From positions 62,001 to 126,000 of the forward strand of contig NZ_CAJNBJ010000021.1 of assembly GCF_905220995.1 (NCBI RefSeq): a stretch of 64,000 nt of DNA, written 5' to 3'. The stretch comes from Nitrospira defluvii. Its GTDB lineage: Bacteria > Nitrospirota > Nitrospiria > Nitrospirales > Nitrospiraceae. Under the pieces are notes generated by a model that saw nothing but the letters and a program-made list of their open reading frames with translations, was not told where the DNA came from and did no database searches. Position numbers and translations under genes: made by a program. This document shows positions 60,492 to 64,000 of this stretch, piece after piece. Numbering within the stretch: position 1 is the first letter of the stretch; each line of letters opens with the position of its first letter.

Positions 60492-61256
60492 TCAGGTACG
60501 GCTCTGACTGTGCAATTCCCAGAACCGCGCATACTTAATGAACGTGTAATAGGCATAGAGGCCGGACAAAATAAGGCCCGGCACGCCGTCGAGACAGCCT
60601 TTGCGCCCCACGTACATCTTCAGAAACGTGAATGCGGGGTGAGACAGCAACTGATGCCAGGAAAACGATCGCCCCTGCTCGACCATACGTCGCGCCATGA
60701 GATCTGAGTAGCGCTCCTGCTTGGCCAGGTAGTGATCAATATTCCGAAACGGGTACTGCAGCGCGGAGGCGGTCAGATACCCGACCCGTCCATCTACATC
60801 AAAACTCTCGTGGACCAGTTCTTCCCGATAGCGAAACTTGCTCCTACGGAACAATTGCGGTTGGCGGTAATCGGGAAACCAACCGCAATGTTTGATCCAG
60901 CGCCCGAGAAAGTAATTCTTCCTGGGCACGAAATAGGCGTCGGCCTCGGGGCCCGCGGCCAACACCCGCCGGATCTCATCGCGTAATTCCGGGGTGGCCC
61001 GCTCATCGGTATCCAGGCTGAAGACCCATTCGTGGGTCGCGTGCGTCAAGGCCTCATTCCGCAGGCGACCGAATCCGTGAAAGTCATGCTGATAGACCCG
61101 GTCCGTGAACTCCCGGCTGATCCGCTCGGTGCCGTCGGTACTGTGCGAATCGACCACGATGATTTCATCCGCCCAGGTGAGGGATTCCAGGCAGGCCCGC
61201 ATGTTGGGTTCGTCGTTGTAGGCAATGACCACGGCTGATACGGGGAGACGATCCAC
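60492..61256 (-). CDS. GT2-family glycosyltransferase, WaaE/KdtX-like (paralogue)
   Basis: A 254-residue paralogue of the protein at 59699: VSAVVIAYNDEPNMRACLES, IIVVDSHSTDGTERISREFT, WVFSLDTDERATPELRDEI, VPRKNYFLGRWIKHCGWFP and PQLFRRSKFRYREELVHESF. The C-terminal hydrophobic stretch GVPGLILSGLYAYYTFIKYA is shared too. It starts with GTG. The pair lies 31 bases apart, consistent with tandem duplication and change of acceptor specificity. Confidence 0.9.
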   Translation of the reverse strand: MDRLPVSAVVIAYNDEPNMRACLESLTWADEIIVVDSHSTDGTERISREFTDRVYQHDFHGFGRLRNEALTHATHEWVFSLDTDERATPELRDEIRRVLAAGPEADAYFVPRKNYFLGRWIKHCGWFPDYRQPQLFRRSKFRYREELVHESFDVDGRVGYLTASALQYPFRNIDHYLAKQERYSDLMARRMVEQGRSFSWHQLLSHPAFTFLKMYVGRKGCLDGVPGLILSGLYAYYTFIKYARFWELHSQSRT

Positions 61257-61309
61257 AGGGACAGGTCCTTCTTCCGAGGTGATGGCGACACACTCCGGTG
61301 GTGCAACGG

Positions 61310-63451
61310 TTACAGGCGTTGGCCGAACTCCCGCCAGGACCAGAGCCGGTTGGAGTCGAGCGCGATGTTCGCCACTTCATGTATGGCGAGCAATTCCGAA
61401 CCGCGGGCGGCCGACCGCCGACGTCGACTCTGTTGATCCTCCGGCATCGATTCGAAATCTAAGGTGGCTTCCTGAAAGGTTTCCGCCGACAGCGAGTACA
61501 GCAAGAGACCATCCGCGCTGGCAAGTCCGACCAGGTTGTCGTACACACTCGTGAGATAGGCCACCTGATCGGGCAGACAATCCCGTACCAGCAAACAACT
61601 GACATCATGTCCGGCAAACGACCCCAGCGACGGTAGCCCGCCGCTTAATGCCAACAGCGTCGGGGCCACGTCGACTTGACTGGCGACCGCCGACACCGTT
61701 CGCGGCTTGTAGGTGGCAGGCGAACGCAACGACTCGTCCATCCAGACGAACAAGGGCGAAGCGAAATGCCCGGCCTTCCGTTCAATATCCGTGCGCCCCA
61801 CCGGCTCATGCCGTCCGTGATCGCCGAGATTCACCACGATCGTATTGCGCAATAGCCCTTCGCGGACAAGCCGGGTGAACACTCGCTCCAATTCGAGGTC
61901 CGTGTATCGCAGGGCGGCCACATACTGATCCTGCACCCGTTGCCGGAGTACATGCACGTCAGGATGACGGTCCGGAGCGGCGAAGGGATGGTGCGTCGAG
62001 AGGGTCAGTGTGGTCAGAAAAAACGGGCGGCTGTCCGCCTGACGCTGCTTGATCCGTTCGTAGCACAGATCGAACAGCGCTCCATCGACGATCCCTAACC
62101 CCGCGCGCTCGGTGCCGGACGGGAAGTCTCCTTCATCGAGCAACTGCTGTAGTCCATTGCGAGCGACGAACGATTGGAGCCGGTTCAAATCACGATGCTG
62201 ACCGATCACCATTTCCGTGTGATACCCCTGCCGTTGCAACAGCGACGGGAGACAGAGGTAATCGTGAGCGTAGCGGGTCTTCATGGCGGCCGCCCCGAGC
62301 CGCGGGAAGGTGCTGCAGAGCGTCGCAAACAGGCCTCTGGAGGTTTGGACCCCGTTGGAAAAGAAATGTTGGAAATAGACACTGTCGTCCTTGAGCCGGT
62401 CTAAAAACGGCGTACCTTTCACCTCACCGTAGGTCTGGCCCAGATACCGGCGATCCAACCCTTCGAGGAACACCAGGACGATGTTGGGCGGTGTCGGAAG
62501 TCGCAGACTGTCCGGGGACGGCGTGATGGTCCGCACGAGCGGGTACCTGGGATCGACAAATGCCTCGGCCGGGCCCAACAGCCGCTGCATGGTCCGCACG
62601 GCCAGGTCGTAGGGCATAGCCCCGGCACTCCCCGGCCGCTCGCCTCCTCCTCGCGAGACCAACGCGATTCGCAAGGCCTCGCTCGCAAACAACACCGGAT
62701 TCTGCGCCAGGGTGTAATAGACCATGCTGCCGATCGGCGCGATGCGAATCCCATAGGGGCCTGAATGGTGAAAGCCGGCACCACCGGCGATCAACGCGAC
62801 GACCAGGAAGGCATTGGCCTGAAATCCGGAACCGGGCCGCCAACGACGTAACGCCGGCACCACCGCGGTGGAAAAGGTCCACCACCAGAGCCCGATGCCT
62901 GCTGCCTGCAGGGCCAGAAAACAGGTCAGCCGCCAGGCCCACTTGCCGGCCGCCCCCAGTTCCGCACTGGTCTGCTGCATGGCCTGCACATTGGTGCCGC
63001 CCGTCGTCGTGGCCGGCGCGAACAGATCGTCGATGAATTCGAGGAACACAAAATCCATGTGCTGCCGATTGAATCCGTAATAGCCCATGTCGACGCAGAG
63101 GAGCACAAACAACAACAGTCCGACCAGCGCCGCACTCACGGGAAATGAGCGGTGGAAGGCGCGCGCGCAGAGAGTCGACGACCCTCGCAGATCATCCCAC
63201 CTGTGGCTCAACAGGGTCCCACCACATGCCGCGGCCAATGCCAACGCGAGGGCAAATGTCGCAGTGATGAAGTCTCCACGAATGCCGACCATCAGCGTCG
63301 TGAAGAGCAGCGGCATTGACGGAGTTTCCTGCTCCAGCGCATCACCTAAGAGAAACAGCCGCTCCGCCGTCTGAATGACCACGAAGAGAATCCACCAGAA
63401 CAGAACGGTCTTGCGAATCGACGCCCCGGCGCCGGTCCATCGTTCCATCAT
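61310..63451 (-). CDS. LTA-synthase/OpgB-like membrane phosphotransferase or sulfatase-fold protein
   Basis: A 713-residue protein. Residues 1-270 contain five or six membrane segments with a large loop that includes FNRQHMDFVFLEF. The extracytoplasmic alkaline-phosphatase-like domain begins near 330 with NIVLVFLEGLDRRYLGQTYG (metal glutamate), has the nucleophile region NGVQTSRGLFATLCS, and the metal pair VVNLGDHGRHEP. This pattern fits phosphoglycerol or phosphoethanolamine transferases such as LtaS/OpgB, more than true sulfatases, because the CxPxR formylglycine motif is absent. Its ATG overlaps the preceding gene by four bases. It could decorate the glycan with a phosphoglycerol-type group. 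Confidence 0.87.
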   Translation of the reverse strand: MMERWTGAGASIRKTVLFWWILFVVIQTAERLFLLGDALEQETPSMPLLFTTLMVGIRGDFITATFALALALAAACGGTLLSHRWDDLRGSSTLCARAFHRSFPVSAALVGLLLFVLLCVDMGYYGFNRQHMDFVFLEFIDDLFAPATTTGGTNVQAMQQTSAELGAAGKWAWRLTCFLALQAAGIGLWWWTFSTAVVPALRRWRPGSGFQANAFLVVALIAGGAGFHHSGPYGIRIAPIGSMVYYTLAQNPVLFASEALRIALVSRGGGERPGSAGAMPYDLAVRTMQRLLGPAEAFVDPRYPLVRTITPSPDSLRLPTPPNIVLVFLEGLDRRYLGQTYGEVKGTPFLDRLKDDSVYFQHFFSNGVQTSRGLFATLCSTFPRLGAAAMKTRYAHDYLCLPSLLQRQGYHTEMVIGQHRDLNRLQSFVARNGLQQLLDEGDFPSGTERAGLGIVDGALFDLCYERIKQRQADSRPFFLTTLTLSTHHPFAAPDRHPDVHVLRQRVQDQYVAALRYTDLELERVFTRLVREGLLRNTIVVNLGDHGRHEPVGRTDIERKAGHFASPLFVWMDESLRSPATYKPRTVSAVASQVDVAPTLLALSGGLPSLGSFAGHDVSCLLVRDCLPDQVAYLTSVYDNLVGLASADGLLLYSLSAETFQEATLDFESMPEDQQSRRRRSAARGSELLAIHEVANIALDSNRLWSWREFGQRL

Positions 63452-64000
63452 GACACAGGCCCCTTCAGCCCAAGCACCTGTCGATAGACCCGCTGCAACT
63501 CATCCACCATCCGGTCGATGGAATAGCTCTGCACCACCGTCCGGCGGCCACGACTCCCCATCGCCTCGCGGAGTGATGGGTCTCGCAGAAGGCGCACAAT
63601 CCGTTCAGCCAAGGCGGCGACATCCCGCGGCGGAACGAGAAAACCCGATTCACCGTCCTTGATCACGTCGGCAATCGATCCGGTGGTGGTGGACACGACC
63701 GGCAGACCGACCGCCAATGCCTGCATCAACACCTGGGGAATGGTATCGCCCTCCACCGTAGGAATGACGAACAGGTTCAACGAGCGGAACACGTCGAGGA
63801 GATCGTCACGGAATCCCAACATTCGAACCGAGGCCGTCAGACCCAAGCGTGCGATCTGTGCCCGGATGTTCTGCTCTTCCGGTCCTTCCCCCACGATCAG
63901 AAAGGTCACCTTTTGCTGCTCCGCCAACACCAGCGGCACCGCGTCCACGAGATACCGATGGCCTTTGTAGTCGCGCAGGTAGGAAATCATGCCGACCAGC
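63448..64000 (-). CDS. GT4-family glycosyltransferase, partial (N-terminus beyond window)
   Basis: Only the C-terminal donor domain is in the window, about 184 residues. VGMISYLRDYKGHRYLVDAV, FLIVGEGPEEQNIRAQIA, GFRDDLLDVFRSLNLFVIPT, EGDTIPQVLMQALAVGLPVV and GESGFLVPPRDVAALAERI are classical GT4 blocks. The reading frame is open to the window edge. An ATG at 63990 lies inside the domain and is not the true start. It overlaps the LTA-synthase-like gene as ATGA. Confidence 0.88.
   Translation of the reverse strand, partial: LVGMISYLRDYKGHRYLVDAVPLVLAEQQKVTFLIVGEGPEEQNIRAQIARLGLTASVRMLGFRDDLLDVFRSLNLFVIPTVEGDTIPQVLMQALAVGLPVVSTTTGSIADVIKDGESGFLVPPRDVAALAERIVRLLRDPSLREAMGSRGRRTVVQSYSIDRMVDELQRVYRQVLGLKGPVS

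Noticed and set aside
1-64000. CRISPR array, tRNA, rRNA, transposase gene
   Set aside because: I looked for regularly spaced repeats, cloverleaf-like segments and transposase motifs and saw none. Reading by eye can miss a single tRNA.

Overview
The window is about 64 kb of GC-rich bacterial chromosome. The best fit is a Gram-negative, Nitrospira-like (Nitrospirota) bacterium. This rests on the MEP isoprenoid genes, an archaeal-type class I aldolase beside class I FBPase, very dense minus-strand operons, and a dispersed intergenic repeat whose chance translation resembles short 'hypothetical proteins' I associate with Nitrospira. The genus is an inference from memory; no rRNA gene is present.

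Layout. (1) 172-489: a lone plus-strand gene for a small secreted PsiF-repeat protein. (2) 7277 down to 629: a housekeeping run on the minus strand, fbp, fbaB, an HtrA/DegP protease, a PIN-TRAM membrane protein, ispD, ispF, cysE. A good sigma70-type promoter (7368-7396) and a strong hairpin precede fbp. (3) 12009 down to 7683: a Kdo-8-P-phosphatase-like gene, manC, manB and a DUF3108 gene. Together they make GDP-mannose and perhaps Kdo. (4) 64000 down to 12144: a surface-polysaccharide locus of more than 50 kb, minus strand except for one glycosyltransferase at 54426-55301. It continues past the right edge.

The locus carries one initiating phosphoglycosyltransferase (12144), two Wzx-type flippases (14759, 40240) and two O-antigen ligase/Wzy-type proteins (48518, and the N-terminal half of a fusion at 16209). 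It also holds about sixteen glycosyltransferases, six methyltransferases, two asparagine-synthase-like amidotransferases, a sulfotransferase with its own APS kinase, a heparinase II/III-type protein and an LTA-synthase/OpgB-like alkaline-phosphatase-fold enzyme. Precursor genes are present for GDP-mannose (manB, manC), GDP-fucose (gmd, fcl), dTDP-rhamnose (rmlA, rmlB, rmlD; no rmlC seen) and a CMP-nonulosonate (neuA, neuB, neuC). The inferred product is one or two lipid-linked, flippase-exported heteropolysaccharides that could contain mannose, fucose, rhamnose and a sialic-acid-like sugar and be methylated, sulfated and amidated.

The most unusual signals are these: (a) a dispersed MITE-like repeat with imperfect terminal inverted repeats, present in two near-full inverted copies and one truncated copy, with one end coinciding with the stop codon of a gene in all three cases; (b) the fbp leader, where one arm of a terminator-like hairpin can pair either with its partner or with the bases between the Shine-Dalgarno sequence and the start codon; (c) the single-ORF fusion of an O-antigen ligase-like protein with a GT4 glycosyltransferase; (d) the joint presence of sulfation and nonulosonate genes. 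No tRNA, rRNA, CRISPR array, transposase gene or replication origin was recognised.
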